A DNA stretch of 64,000 nt, taken from assembly GCA_043228905.1 (NCBI GenBank), contig JBHGNT010000008.1, positions 14,012,001-14,076,000 on the forward strand, written 5' to 3'. Shown here one piece after another: positions 57,601-64,000 of this stretch. The notes under the pieces are model-generated. The model saw nothing but the letters and a program-made list of their open reading frames with translations, was not told the DNA's origin and did not search any database. The first letter of the stretch is position 1. The number at the start of each line of letters is the position of its first letter. The translations under genes were made by a program, and so were the position numbers. The DNA is from Azolla caroliniana. Its lineage: Eukaryota > Polypodiophyta.

Positions 57601-60600
57601 TTTCAAGGGGCACAACAGCTGGCTAATAATAGAATTAAACTCACTCAAGTGAGTTGACATGGGTGGCCCTCTTTCATACGCAAATCCATAAGCTTTTTCA
57701 GCTAATAAACTTTGTTAGTTGCACTCTTCTAGGCATATCGTTGTTGGGGTAAAGGCCCTAAATGACCCCCTTATAGTGTGTACATGTGTATAAGCTTGTT
57801 TATAAAGGCCAGTAGTCACTTATCACTTTTTCATTATTTTTGGGCAGATCGTTCTAAATGGTCTTCCTGATTCATATCAAAGTTTTGCTTCTACTCTTCG
57901 TTTAATGATGAAAGGTAATCCCAATGCCTTATCATTCAAGGAGTTAGTTTCTGTTTTGTTACAGGAAGATCAATCTAGACAAAACAGGTCTATTACACAT
58001 GTTGCAGATCAAGCTTTCCTAGCTAGTCAGAAGGGCAAAGGTAAATGGAACTCTTCTGTTAGCAAGCAAAGTTTTGCTAATACTTCACAAGTGAATGAAA
58101 AAAAACAAGAGCAAAAACAGAAACTATTTTGCAAATACTGTAAAGGAACTTATCAAATTATAAAGAACTGTCCAAAATTGGTTGCAAAAGAGGCAAAGAA
58201 AAAAGAGGCAAGACTGGTTGCTGCAGAAGTGTCTACACCGAAAACGGAATCTGCAAATCTTGTGCAAAATGAAGAATGGGCATTTACTACTATTTGCAGT
58301 TTTGACCCATCTTCACTTGAACAATGCATGCCTACTATAGAATCAGATGTTTGGTACTTCGACAATTGCGCAACCAAACATATTACCTCCCAACGCAATT
58401 TTTTCTCTTCATTGGAGCCTGCCCCTATAGGGAATACTGTCACATGCGCCAACAACTCATCTTATCCAATTATGGGTGTTGGTAAGATCATTTTGACTAC
58501 TGCAAATGGCATTTTGTTTGTGCCAGGGATCAAGAAAAATCTGTTGTCAGTTTCAGCATTAGCCAAGATTGGCTTGGTTGTTAAATTTGTTGATGACAGG
58601 TGTACAATTCATGATCTGTCCAATGGCGATGTTACTATTGCTTCTAGTGTTTTTTGTCGTGGATTGTATATGCTCATAGATTATGAAAGATCGATAAATG
58701 ATTCAGCATGTGCAATACAAGATTCTCAAGCTATTTTAGACGCAAAGATGTGGCATGCACGCTTCGGTCATCTGAATTTTGCAAGTTTGCTTTGCCTGCA
58801 AAAATCTGAAATGGTGTCCTCCTTGCCCAAACTTGAGGCACCTCGGAAGCATGTTTGTGAAGTTTGTATTTTGGGCTAAATTTAGCGTTCATCCTTTCCA
58901 AAAGATGGTTCAGTTAGAGCTACACAAAAATTGCAGATTGCTCATAGTGATGTCTATGGTCCTATGCATGTTTGTGAAGGTTGTATTTTGGGCTAAATGC
59001 AACATTCATCCTTTCCAAAAGATGGTTCAGTTAGAGCTACACAGAAATTGCAGATTGCTCATAGTGATGTCTATGGTCCTATGCAGACACAATTCTCTTG
59101 GGAACTATCTTTACTTTGTGACTTTCATTAATAACTTTTCTAGACATGCATGGGTATATCCATTGAAGGCAAAGTCCGAAGTGTTTCTGTGCTTCAAACA
59201 GTTTCTAGCTTTGGCTGAAAATCTGTCAGCATGTAAAATGGGCACCCTCCGTTCTGATCGAGGAGGGGAGTATATGCCTTCTGAGTTTAATGCATTTCTG
59301 GCTGAACGTGGGAAAAAACATTAGTATACAGTGTCGTATACACCTCAACATAATGGAGTTGTTGAAAGAAAGAATAGGTCATCATGGAAATGGCGAGGTA
59401 TACGGTCAAAACTCAAGCTTTACCACATAGTTCCTAGCTTGAGGTTGTCACGTGTGCAGCATATGTACTTAACAGGTGTCCCACTAAAGCACTGCACTCT
59501 ATCACTCAATATGAGGCTTGGCATGGCCGAAAGCCATCTGTTGCTCATCTGCATGTTTTTGGTTGTTTGGCATATGCATTAGTGCCTAAACAACAACACA
59601 AAAAATTGGATGATAAAGCAGTGAAATGTATTTTTGTAGGATACAATTCTGAAAGTAAAGGCTATCGTCTGTATCATCCTCAATCTAAACGCATTCTAGT
59701 TAGTTGTGATGTTTTTGTGGAGAATGCAATTCAGCCACTTCTTTCATGTACTAAGGAGACATTAGTTAGCCACAGAGATGTGTATGACACTTTGTTGCCT
59801 CTTTTTACAAGTGGACAATTAAGTGTTGGCCCGCTTGAGGCACCTTCTTAACCTTTGGAAGCTACTCATAATGATGTTGATCATTCCATTTCTGATGCAG
59901 AATTCTATTTCTGATGCAAACTTACATGATGCACTTATTAATGGGAGGGCCAATATAGAGGAGGCAAAGATTGTGCCTAAATGGCTGTTGCAGACTTTGC
60001 AAGATAGTAAATTAGATGTTCCTTTGTCATACCGTACTCGTTCAGGTTCTCATAGTGCTTCTTTTGCATCAGATTGTTATGCTATGGCTGCCTCTAGTCT
60101 TTGTGATGAGAATGAGCCTGTTTCTTTTGATGAAGCACAAAATTCAGAAAATTGGATGGCTGCTATGCAATCAGAATATGATGCTATTATGAAGACTGGT
60201 ACATGGTCTCCTAGCAAGAAGGCTATCGGCACTAAGTGGGTATATAAGCTGAAGCTTAAACCTGATGGAACATTTGACAGGTATAAGGCTAGGCTTGTTG
60301 AGAAAGGTTATGCCCAAGAAAAAGGCATTGATTTTAATGAGACCTTTGCTCCCACCTACCGTATGGCTACTGTTTGTAGCATCTGTGCAATTGCAGCTCA
60401 TCGTGGTTGGAATGTACATCAATTGAACATTGAAACAGCATTTCTAAATGGTGATCTTCATGAGGAAGTGTATGTATCTCAGCCCCGTGGTTTTGTGCAA
60501 AAAGGGCATGAACACAAAGTGTGCAGGTTGAGAAAGGCATTATATGGCTTGAAGCAAGCACAACGTTCTTGGTATGAAAAGATATCAACCTATTTGATTG

Positions 60601-62242
60601 CATCTGGGTTTGAGAATAATCCAACTGAAAGCACCTTATATGTTATGCGTGATGATGATGTATTTCTGATCATGGTTGTGTATGTCGATGATATATTGCT
60701 CACTGGTCCCACTGAGAAGCACATTGCTGACTTTAAGCCTGATTTGCATGCCTCTTTTGAGATGTCAGATTTGGGGCATTTGCATCATTATTTGGGCATT
60801 CAATTTATGCAAGTTGATGGTGGAATAGCTTTGTGTCAATCGAAATACATTGACACATTATTGCAGCGTTTTGGCCTTGAAGACTGTAAACCTATTGCCA
60901 CTCCCATGGAGACAGGTTTATGTTTGAGCCTTCATGATGCCGGAGATGCATTTGATGTTATTCTCTATCAGCAAGCAGTTGGATGCTTGATTTACTTATG
61001 CATAACCCGACCTGATATTCAGTTTGCTGTCTCTCAGATGAGCAAGTTTATGCATTTCCCAGGAGTTAACCATTGGCAAGCAGTTAAGCGGATCTTTCGC
61101 TACTTGAGTGGTACCCAGTCATTTGGTTTGTTTTATCCCAAGAACAAGAACCCAACACATCAGCGCCCCATGATATAATCCAACCAGAGATGGGCGCAGC
61201 CCCTATAATCATCGAGGCATTACTTGATCAATGACCCATATCCAATGGCATTGATAGCTAGCTCCCAAAAACGAGACAACAATTAAGATGTTTCGTATTA
61301 AAGTCTATTTTGGCCTCGTAAAATATGTTAATATATCTTTCTTTCTTTTCGTTATTTTCTTTCTTTTCATTATTTTCTTTCGTTTCTTTCTTTCTCTTTG
61401 CCTGTTGTCTTTGTGGTTTATAAGACAACAGCATGATAGTCATAAAATTGAAGGAACCCAAGTTCAATTTTTTCCATCAGCTCGGCACCATCTCATAGAT
61501 CATATTCCCTCTACAATAGGAATTGGTAATACAAAGAGAACTCAATGTGTGATTGCAATTGAGCTTCAAGAATCTTTTTTAGTGTCTACAAGTACTCACA
61601 TCATTTTGTAGTTCATAGGTCAATTCACAAAGCTTTGATGAGATAACATATGTAGTTTATAGGTCGCTAAGGTCAGTTTGTCCTCTTTAGAGAGGTGAAT
61701 ATAACCTTTCTCTGTCTTTCAACGGTGCCTATACAAACCTAGTTGACCGAATCATCATGCTGGATGGTCCTCAACAAAATTTAATGCATGGGCCTTTGCA
61801 CTGTAAACGGGAATGGAACATCGTTGTACATCACCAAGCACATTCAACCATTGGTCTTATTATAGAGGATATTCATGTTATTCTAGAGAGACGGATACAG
61901 GATATCATGAGATGAGATCCCCTCTATCGTTATATGTGTAACAGCACTATCAGCTTGGCACCATCTCATAGATCATATTCCCTCTACAATAGGAATTGGT
62001 AATACAAAGAGGCGCAATAGTATGTCACCATCATCTCTCTCGAACAGGAAACCATTTTTGAGAGAGAGAGAGAGAGAGAGAGGTTTGTTTACCTTGACAA
62101 AATCGTATTTGGAGGATGTATGTCTAGAGTGAGGTGGATGAGATGTTTCCTCATCTCTCGTCTTCGTCGTCTCCGCGACTAGCTTCAGATTGTGATGATG
62201 CTTCTCTTGTTCGGTGAGGGTCAGGTGACCTAAGCTCTCCAT
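39686..62242 (-). CDS. ATP-cone/P-loop 2-phosphoglycerate-kinase-like protein, 14 coding exons placed, 3' end missing
   Basis: Exons: 62242-62093, 55696-55613, 55517-55444, 55361-55328, 55250-55192, 55089-54975, 53976-53939, 52420-52323, 52240-52185, 51452-51173, 51064-50928, 50858-50802, 40371-40303, 39760-39686. All have GT/AG ends and consistent phase, giving 442 codons. The start of exon 51064 could instead be 51055. The ATP-cone-like N-terminus covers residues 45-130 (YDFVKVRVWLGENAD, VLSRFLLSRMLTVTK). Walker A GTACVGKST is at 148-156, followed by TDMVYEL and EGIHLDPSIYL. Residues 250-350 are a low-complexity linker; VLKMDEFDHK and ISATTFPQTLDSLHSYLLQ are C-terminal. The family resembles archaeal 2-phosphoglycerate kinase and plant LPA1-type P-loop proteins; the substrate in plants is not established. 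The last exon, after SYLLQ, was not found. Introns of 10.4 and 6.4 kb hold retroelements. Confidence 0.9.
40947..41185. repeat. 129-base-period tandem duplication
   Basis: CATGGTTTAAATCCAGTTGATGAG... to ...GGTTGGTGCTTTAC occurs at 40947-41056 and 41076-41185 with one obvious substitution (ATCATTGGG/ATCACTGGG). It lies in the 10.4-kb intron, beside a LINE relic. Confidence 0.9.
41170..41640 (-). pseudogene. Decayed LINE ORF2 segment after the RT
   Basis: Minus-strand translation in broken frames shows YLGVTFTH..W, then QFRSPLPQ and LALMNGATVWASG. This parallels the segment of the LINE at 44,420-44,200 (TYLGVTFT, HLQF, GVETGGPSLNK). It is an older member of the same or a related LINE family. 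Confidence 0.5.
41700..42700. other. Unassigned intron sequence with a repeated segment
   Basis: Two open frames (41808-42053 and 42078-42308, plus strand) show no known motif. CTCCAAAGATATTGAACACA...GTCATAA(A/G)TACCACATTTCTATCTT occurs twice (from 42361 and from 42481; period about 120). I see no supported gene. Confidence 0.4.
43187..46759 (-). pseudogene. LINE copy 1 ORF2: endonuclease, RT and Cys/His tail
   Basis: Endonuclease N-terminus at 46759-46451: MTIWNCNGSLRTD, YIETHQC and SGGVAVLY. Its C-terminal half at 46333-45821: LLGDFNART, and STIDYLMGS with ADQAYL where SDH is usual. RT begins at 45854 (WYDEECR), with AWKMFNERQ, GKAQDHDGLVGEHF, PILKSGDP, SNYRIIMI, VGQASFWKGFTTLDHIFTL and FVDFRKAFDTV. 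It continues at 44812 with GVKQGCPLSSTLFGLYID and the catalytic box YANDIV, where YADD is usual. Downstream are TYLGVTFT, GVETGGPSLNK, and a C-terminal CX4...H-X-C region (CHQGVESKEHYVCHC) at 43573. At least four frame breaks make it inactive. Confidence 0.9.
46817..47449 (-). pseudogene. LINE copy 1 ORF1 remnant
   Basis: The first block (47449-47042) begins MHFWHNALRIKYPQ and has a Lys-rich helix and then VLNVRVVGWAEKGSPQEDAKNL. After a frame break the second block (47023-46817) has AKALLIRLMDIDKKKAFLSKRK and LTLAQVAHRKEN. These are the beta-alpha patterns of the RNA-binding (RRM-like) ORF1 of plant LINEs. It would coat LINE RNA in the ribonucleoprotein. The N-terminal part is missing or unrecognised. 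Confidence 0.65.
47665..48053 (-). mobile_element. LINE copy 2, 5'-truncated 3' end
   Basis: Only the 3' UTR and the last ORF2 codons are present, aligning with 42,885-43,300 of copy 1 (ATTAACATCTGTTAAGAGGCC; CATGGTCC...GTGGCCTACACGTAC). Its truncated 5' end at about 48,053 abuts directly the (GAAA)n tail of copy 3. It is more diverged than copy 3. Confidence 0.75.
48056..50083 (-). mobile_element. LINE copy 3, 5'-truncated
   Basis: It aligns with 42,862-44,890 of copy 1 across the tail, 3' UTR, Cys/His region and C-terminal half of RT. It starts with the tail GAAAGAAAGAAAGAAAGATATATTAACGTC and ends at GCCGAGCACGTGCCA (about 50,083), where copy 1 continues with TGTCAAAGG. The upper end joins the tail remnant of copy 4. 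Confidence 0.85.
48401..50083 (-). pseudogene. LINE copy 3 ORF2 C-terminal part
   Basis: RT fragment at 50083-49717: GVKQGCPLSPTLFGLYIGEV and LLYADDIVLISDS. Here the catalytic box YADD is intact, unlike the YAND of copy 1. Then KTKVMVFNTTQAW and TCLGVIFTGPRFSL (49747-49565), LFQYSLDSPHLNMTK (49130-48879) and the Cys/His tail EEQYVCHCSVYYEI (48772-48401). Frame breaks and a 20-30 base deletion after the YADD region (near 49,770) inactivate it. Confidence 0.85.
50092..50600 (-). mobile_element. LINE copy 4, 3' UTR relic
   Basis: It begins with AAAGAGAGATTAATGTCTTTTAAAAGAG, matching the tail and first 3' UTR bases of copies 1 and 3 (GAAAGATATATTAACGTCTTTTAAGAGG). The AACAAGCCAAATA and GATATCTCTGAAGAGAGG-like blocks correspond to later 3' UTR positions. 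It is the most diverged of the chain. Its right end is approximate. Confidence 0.5.
51750..53930. other. Introns of the kinase-like gene without other features
   Basis: Apart from exons at 52185-52240, 52323-52420 and 53939-53976, this is AT-rich intron sequence. I see no mobile element, RNA gene or open frame with motifs. Confidence 0.55.
56271..56590 (-). mobile_element. LINE copy 5, 5'-truncated 3' end
   Basis: It starts at (GAAA)n GATATATTAACGTCTTTTAAGAGGCC and aligns with 42,870-43,170 of copy 1 up to GGGAGATAATGGCTTTTA. It ends in an (AG)n run that joins the tail of copy 6. It lies in the 6.4-kb first intron of the kinase-like gene. Confidence 0.85.
56596..56638. repeat. (AG)n(AAAG)n junction between two LINE tails
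   Basis: (GA)12 or so followed by four AAAG units, joining the truncated start of copy 5 to the 3' tail of copy 6. Confidence 0.85.
56612..56941 (-). mobile_element. LINE copy 6, 5'-truncated 3' end
   Basis: The (GAAA)n tail followed by GATATATTAACATTTTTTAAGAGGCC aligns with the same 3' UTR region as copy 5, ending at TTTTATCTGTCGAT. Copies 5 and 6 are in tandem, same orientation, each about 320-330 bases. Confidence 0.85.
57170..57720 (-). pseudogene. Copia gag fragment
   Basis: Minus-strand block with TLPKSWDISRTAISN (the UBN2 gag motif LP.SW), then in a shifted frame a zinc knuckle CHHCSKKVHLKHDC near 57335-57295, followed by a Lys-rich tail and an acidic EEEMKESPPKD segment. No pol follows. 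Its orientation is opposite to copia G, so it is a separate element. Confidence 0.75.
57850..58879 (+). pseudogene. Gag and protease of copia G
   Basis: It begins inside gag (QIVLNGLPDSYQSFASTLR) and is open to 58879. The zinc knuckle reads CKYCKGTYQIIKNC, with Gln where the zinc-binding His is expected. The protease site reads WYFDNCATKHIT, so the D(S/T)G triad is DNC. GAG-pre-integrase (MWHARFGHLNFASL, CEVCILG) follows, and a stop occurs where CxxGK should continue. The loss of key residues points to old decay despite the long open frame. Confidence 0.85.
58850..59083 (+). repeat. 117-base tandem duplication inside the integrase region of G
   Basis: Units at 58850-58966 and 58967-59083 begin CATGTTTGTGAAG and end GTCTATGGTCCTATG. 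They differ at only a few sites. The period is a multiple of three, but each copy carries a stop (GGCTAAAT) in the family frame. Confidence 0.95.
59084..61175 (+). pseudogene. Integrase, RT and partial RNase H of copia G
   Basis: The integrase core has FVTFINNFSRHAWVYPLK, TLRSDRGGEY and, after a stop at 59324, TPQHNGVVERKN. The integrase C-terminal block is KLDDKAVKCIFVGYNSESKGYRLYHP. RT (59823-61178) contains GTKWVYKLKLKPDG, HQLNIETAFLNGDLHEEVYV, LYGLKQAQRSWY and intact YVDDILLTG. The frame ends at 61178 soon after HWQAVKRIFRYLSGT, so most of RNase H and the 3' LTR are missing. Stops and frameshifts occur in the integrase; the RT frame is open. Confidence 0.9.
61262..61350 (+). mobile_element. 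LINE 3' end relic, plus orientation
   Basis: TTTTGGCCTCGTAAAATATGTTAATATATC followed by (TTTC)n is the plus-strand form of the LINE 3' UTR and tail seen at 42,862 and 48,056. Only about 90 bases are recognisable. Confidence 0.6.
61476..61538. repeat. 63-base direct repeat, left copy
   Basis: ATCAGCTCGGCACCATCTC to ACAAAGAG, repeated at 61949-62011 with one mismatch (CTCGG/CTTGG). The period is 473 bases. Confidence 0.9.
61949..62011. repeat. 63-base direct repeat, right copy
   Basis: Second copy of the repeat at 61476-61538, ending about 80 bases from the first splice donor of the kinase-like gene. Confidence 0.9.
62060..62082. repeat. (GA)n next to the first splice donor
   Basis: An AG/GA run that on the sense strand is a CT tract, 10 bases downstream of the exon 1 donor GTAAAC (62092-62087). 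Confidence 0.85.
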
Positions 62243-62395
62243 ATCCCACAAGTCTCCACAACAGACATGAACGACAGATGAAGACGAAGACGAAGACGAA
62301 GACGAAGACGAAGACGAAGAATGGAGAGAAGGGGGGAGAGGAGGCCAAAGGCAATAATGAATGCTCATCCATTCATTCTTATTCATTTATGGAGG
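62243..62395 (-). promoter_or_regulatory. Probable 5' UTR of the kinase-like gene with a hexamer repeat
   Basis: It lies directly upstream of the chosen ATG (62242). The plus strand shows about seven GAAGAC units at 62281-62321, i.e. GTCTTC on the sense strand. The frame of exon 1 stays open back to an upstream ATG at 62386, which would add a Ser-rich tract encoded by the repeat. I prefer 62242 because the Ser tract is repeat-derived. Gypsy RT relic sequence begins at about 62400. Confidence 0.45.
62281..62321. repeat. (GAAGAC)n hexanucleotide repeat
   Basis: About seven perfect units, within the likely 5' UTR. Confidence 0.95.
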
Positions 62396-62399
62396 TGTC

Positions 62400-63720
62400 C
62401 GGGGGCTCCAATGTGAAAGGTGTGAACTGCCTTACCATGTGTGGAAGCACGTGGTGTAGAAGAGGATGTCATCTACATATATATTTGGAAGATGCCTGCT
62501 TGGATTAAATCGGAGAAGCTGGAGTTGGCCATTTGATAGGCCGAATGGAAATCCACCAAAACTGGATTAATCCTCGGTGATTGTGGAAGGCCATTTTATG
62601 TGCACCTTTCAAACCCAACAGTATCTGCCAATATCTGAAATCTAGGCCACGGGACATGAAGTATTGTGACTTGCCTGGTTTTTCTGGCATGTCATCGACT
62701 CAAGGGGCGCGGATACAGGTCATGTGTCGTCGCCTTATTTAAACGACGAAACTCGATGCAAATTTTGAATGTACCCTTGTCCATTCTAACTATGTGCGGT
62801 TCAGAAATCCAATCATTGTTGGAGGGTTTGGCGATGCCTTTGTCCAACATTTCTTTAACTACCTTGTCGATTTGAATGCAATGGAGGTGGGATTAGTAGT
62901 GAGTTGGCCATGCAGAATAGAGATGTATCACCAGGGTTGATGTTGTCTTGGATGGGGAACGTGATTGTGGATGTTTTATCCATGGGCTGAAATAACAGAT
63001 TGGAATTGGGAGAACAATGAACGAATAACATGGAGGTATGTTTGCTTGCTAATGACAACCACTTGTGTGTGACTAATCTATTGTGGAGTTGTGCAATTGA
63101 TGAGTAGTGGAATAAGTAATGTCATAGGGAGGATGAGTTTATTGGAATCAAACTGAAGTTATGCACGACTGTATATGAACCTATCACAACCAAATGTAAG
63201 AAGAATAACTAGTTGGAGAGGAAATAGAATGAGAAGGAGACCTTGTGTGTGCCTAATGAAAAATTGCAGGGAGCCTTGGTGTGGGAGTGATATAAACAAC
63301 GATGGTTTCTGAACACGATTCTAATCAATAGGTTGAAAAGTTGCAAGCCCTTTGAATGTTGATTTTGGAGAAGATCCTCCTAGTCCGAAGTTGATTGAGA
63401 AGTTCTTGAATAAAATCATAAGGTATATCGATTACAGATGGTTAGACAGTTTAGATTGCCATAATCTACACACATTCACAATGATTCATCTTTCTTCTTA
63501 ACAAAAAGGATGTGGCCCCATAGGAGACTGTGAATGGTAGATGAAACCTTTTTCAAGATTCTCATTGATGTAATCGTAAAGGACCTTACCCTCAGGTTTA
63601 GATAACTCATGGATTAGAACAAAAGGAGGAGAAGCACCATCTTGAAGATCAATCATATTGTTGAGAATCAAGCTCAACTTGGTCTAGTGTGTGAACTTAC
63701 CTTGAGAGTGAATAGACACT
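62400..63720 (-). pseudogene. Decayed Ty3/gypsy RT upstream of the kinase-like gene
   Basis: Minus-strand translation in broken frames. At 62880-62700: IDKVVKEMLDKGIAKPSNNDW and FKICIEFRRLNKATTHDLYP (the gypsy RT D(G/T)xRMCIDYRxLNK block). Near 62540: FPFGLSN. Near 62490-62465: NIYVDDILFY, the catalytic box. A second, more decayed RT-like stretch at 63720-63360 includes ENLEKGFI and a VCRLWQSK-like version of the same block. Two different gypsy relics may be adjacent. No LTR was recognised. Confidence 0.7.
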
Positions 63721-63759
63721 CCAACGGTCAAGAGTCACCATTAAGTCACCACTTTGTAT

Positions 63760-64000
63760 TCTAACATTTAGTATGAGTCATAGAATCATATTCTATGACA
63801 CATAACTTATGAGCTTTCACATTCCCCATGCTCCATGAGTCTTGTAGTTAATGAAGAGAGAGGGTGACTATATAAAGCACCCTCCTCCCTCTTTGTAAAG
63901 TGTTGAGTTTTTCTCCTTTGTTAATATACTCTTACCTTGCGTATTCTCTGTGTCTTATTCCTTGTCTCACTCACTCACTCACTCACTCTCTCTCTCTCTC
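63760..64000 (+). repeat. LTR-like sequence with TATA box at the right edge
   Basis: TATATAAA at 63869-63876, then a pyrimidine-rich stretch and (CACT)n(CT)n to the window end. The layout resembles the R/U5 part of a plus-strand LTR; the element would continue beyond 64000. No primer site is within the window. Confidence 0.4.

Larger units (their letters stand above)
57850..61175 (+). mobile_element. Copia element G without LTRs
   Basis: Plus-strand gag (C-terminal half), protease, integrase, RT and the first part of RNase H, truncated at both ends; no LTR is detected on either side. It differs in sequence from A, C and D (for example FDNCATKHIT at the protease and YVDDILLTG at RT). It lies in the first intron of the kinase-like gene, in opposite orientation to that gene. 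Confidence 0.88.

Noticed and set aside
62278-62508. Plus-strand frame MKTKTKTKTK...
   Set aside because: The Lys/Thr run is the translation of the GAAGAC repeat; the sense strand is the opposite one.

Overview
The window is plant nuclear DNA, almost entirely retroelements, with one spliced host gene. Evidence: Ty1/copia, Ty3/gypsy-like and LINE coding sequence throughout; tRNA-iMet-type primer sites (TGGTATCAGAGC); GT/AG introns; and a conserved land-plant protein (ATP-cone plus P-loop, 2-phosphoglycerate-kinase-like). Introns up to 10.4 kb and deep nesting suggest a large genome such as a fern or gymnosperm. That placement is inference; the species cannot be read from the sequence. There are no tRNA, rRNA or CRISPR features.

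Layout. 1-3503: copia element A1 (minus), running off the left edge. 3641-4322: solo LTR with a 5-bp target duplication. 4328-6060: gag-only element F (minus). 6600-7400: two LTR-like fragments. 7590-8321: copia fragment. 8322-10720: decayed gypsy protease/RT/RNase H (minus). 11238-14105 continuing at 31946-33100: LTR-gag-LTR-gag-LTR array of a gypsy-like family E (minus). 14106-31945: copia element A2 (plus), inserted into E. A2 is split by element B (14815-29319), a gag-protease element without RT. B holds two young copies of one copia family: D (15895-21369, plus) in its gag and C (23576-29040, minus) in its 3' LTR. The order of insertion E, then A2, then B, then C and D is fixed by target duplications and interrupted reading frames.

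33.1-38.9 kb is AT-rich with no recognisable gene. From 62.24 kb down to 39.69 kb on the minus strand lies the host gene. I placed fourteen coding exons (442 codons) with consistent splice phase; the last coding exon was not found. Its 10.4-kb intron holds a head-to-tail train of LINE copies. Its 6.4-kb first intron holds two LINE tails, a copia gag scrap and a copia element G (plus). Upstream of the gene (62.4-63.7 kb) is decayed gypsy RT, and the window ends in an LTR-like sequence.

Nothing here is a clearly new cellular system. The observations most worth following are the tail-to-head LINE chains on (TTTC)n tails, the inverted C/D pair able to give a long hairpin, the RT-less derivatives A2 and B, and a host gene whose promoter region appears to be retroelement-derived.
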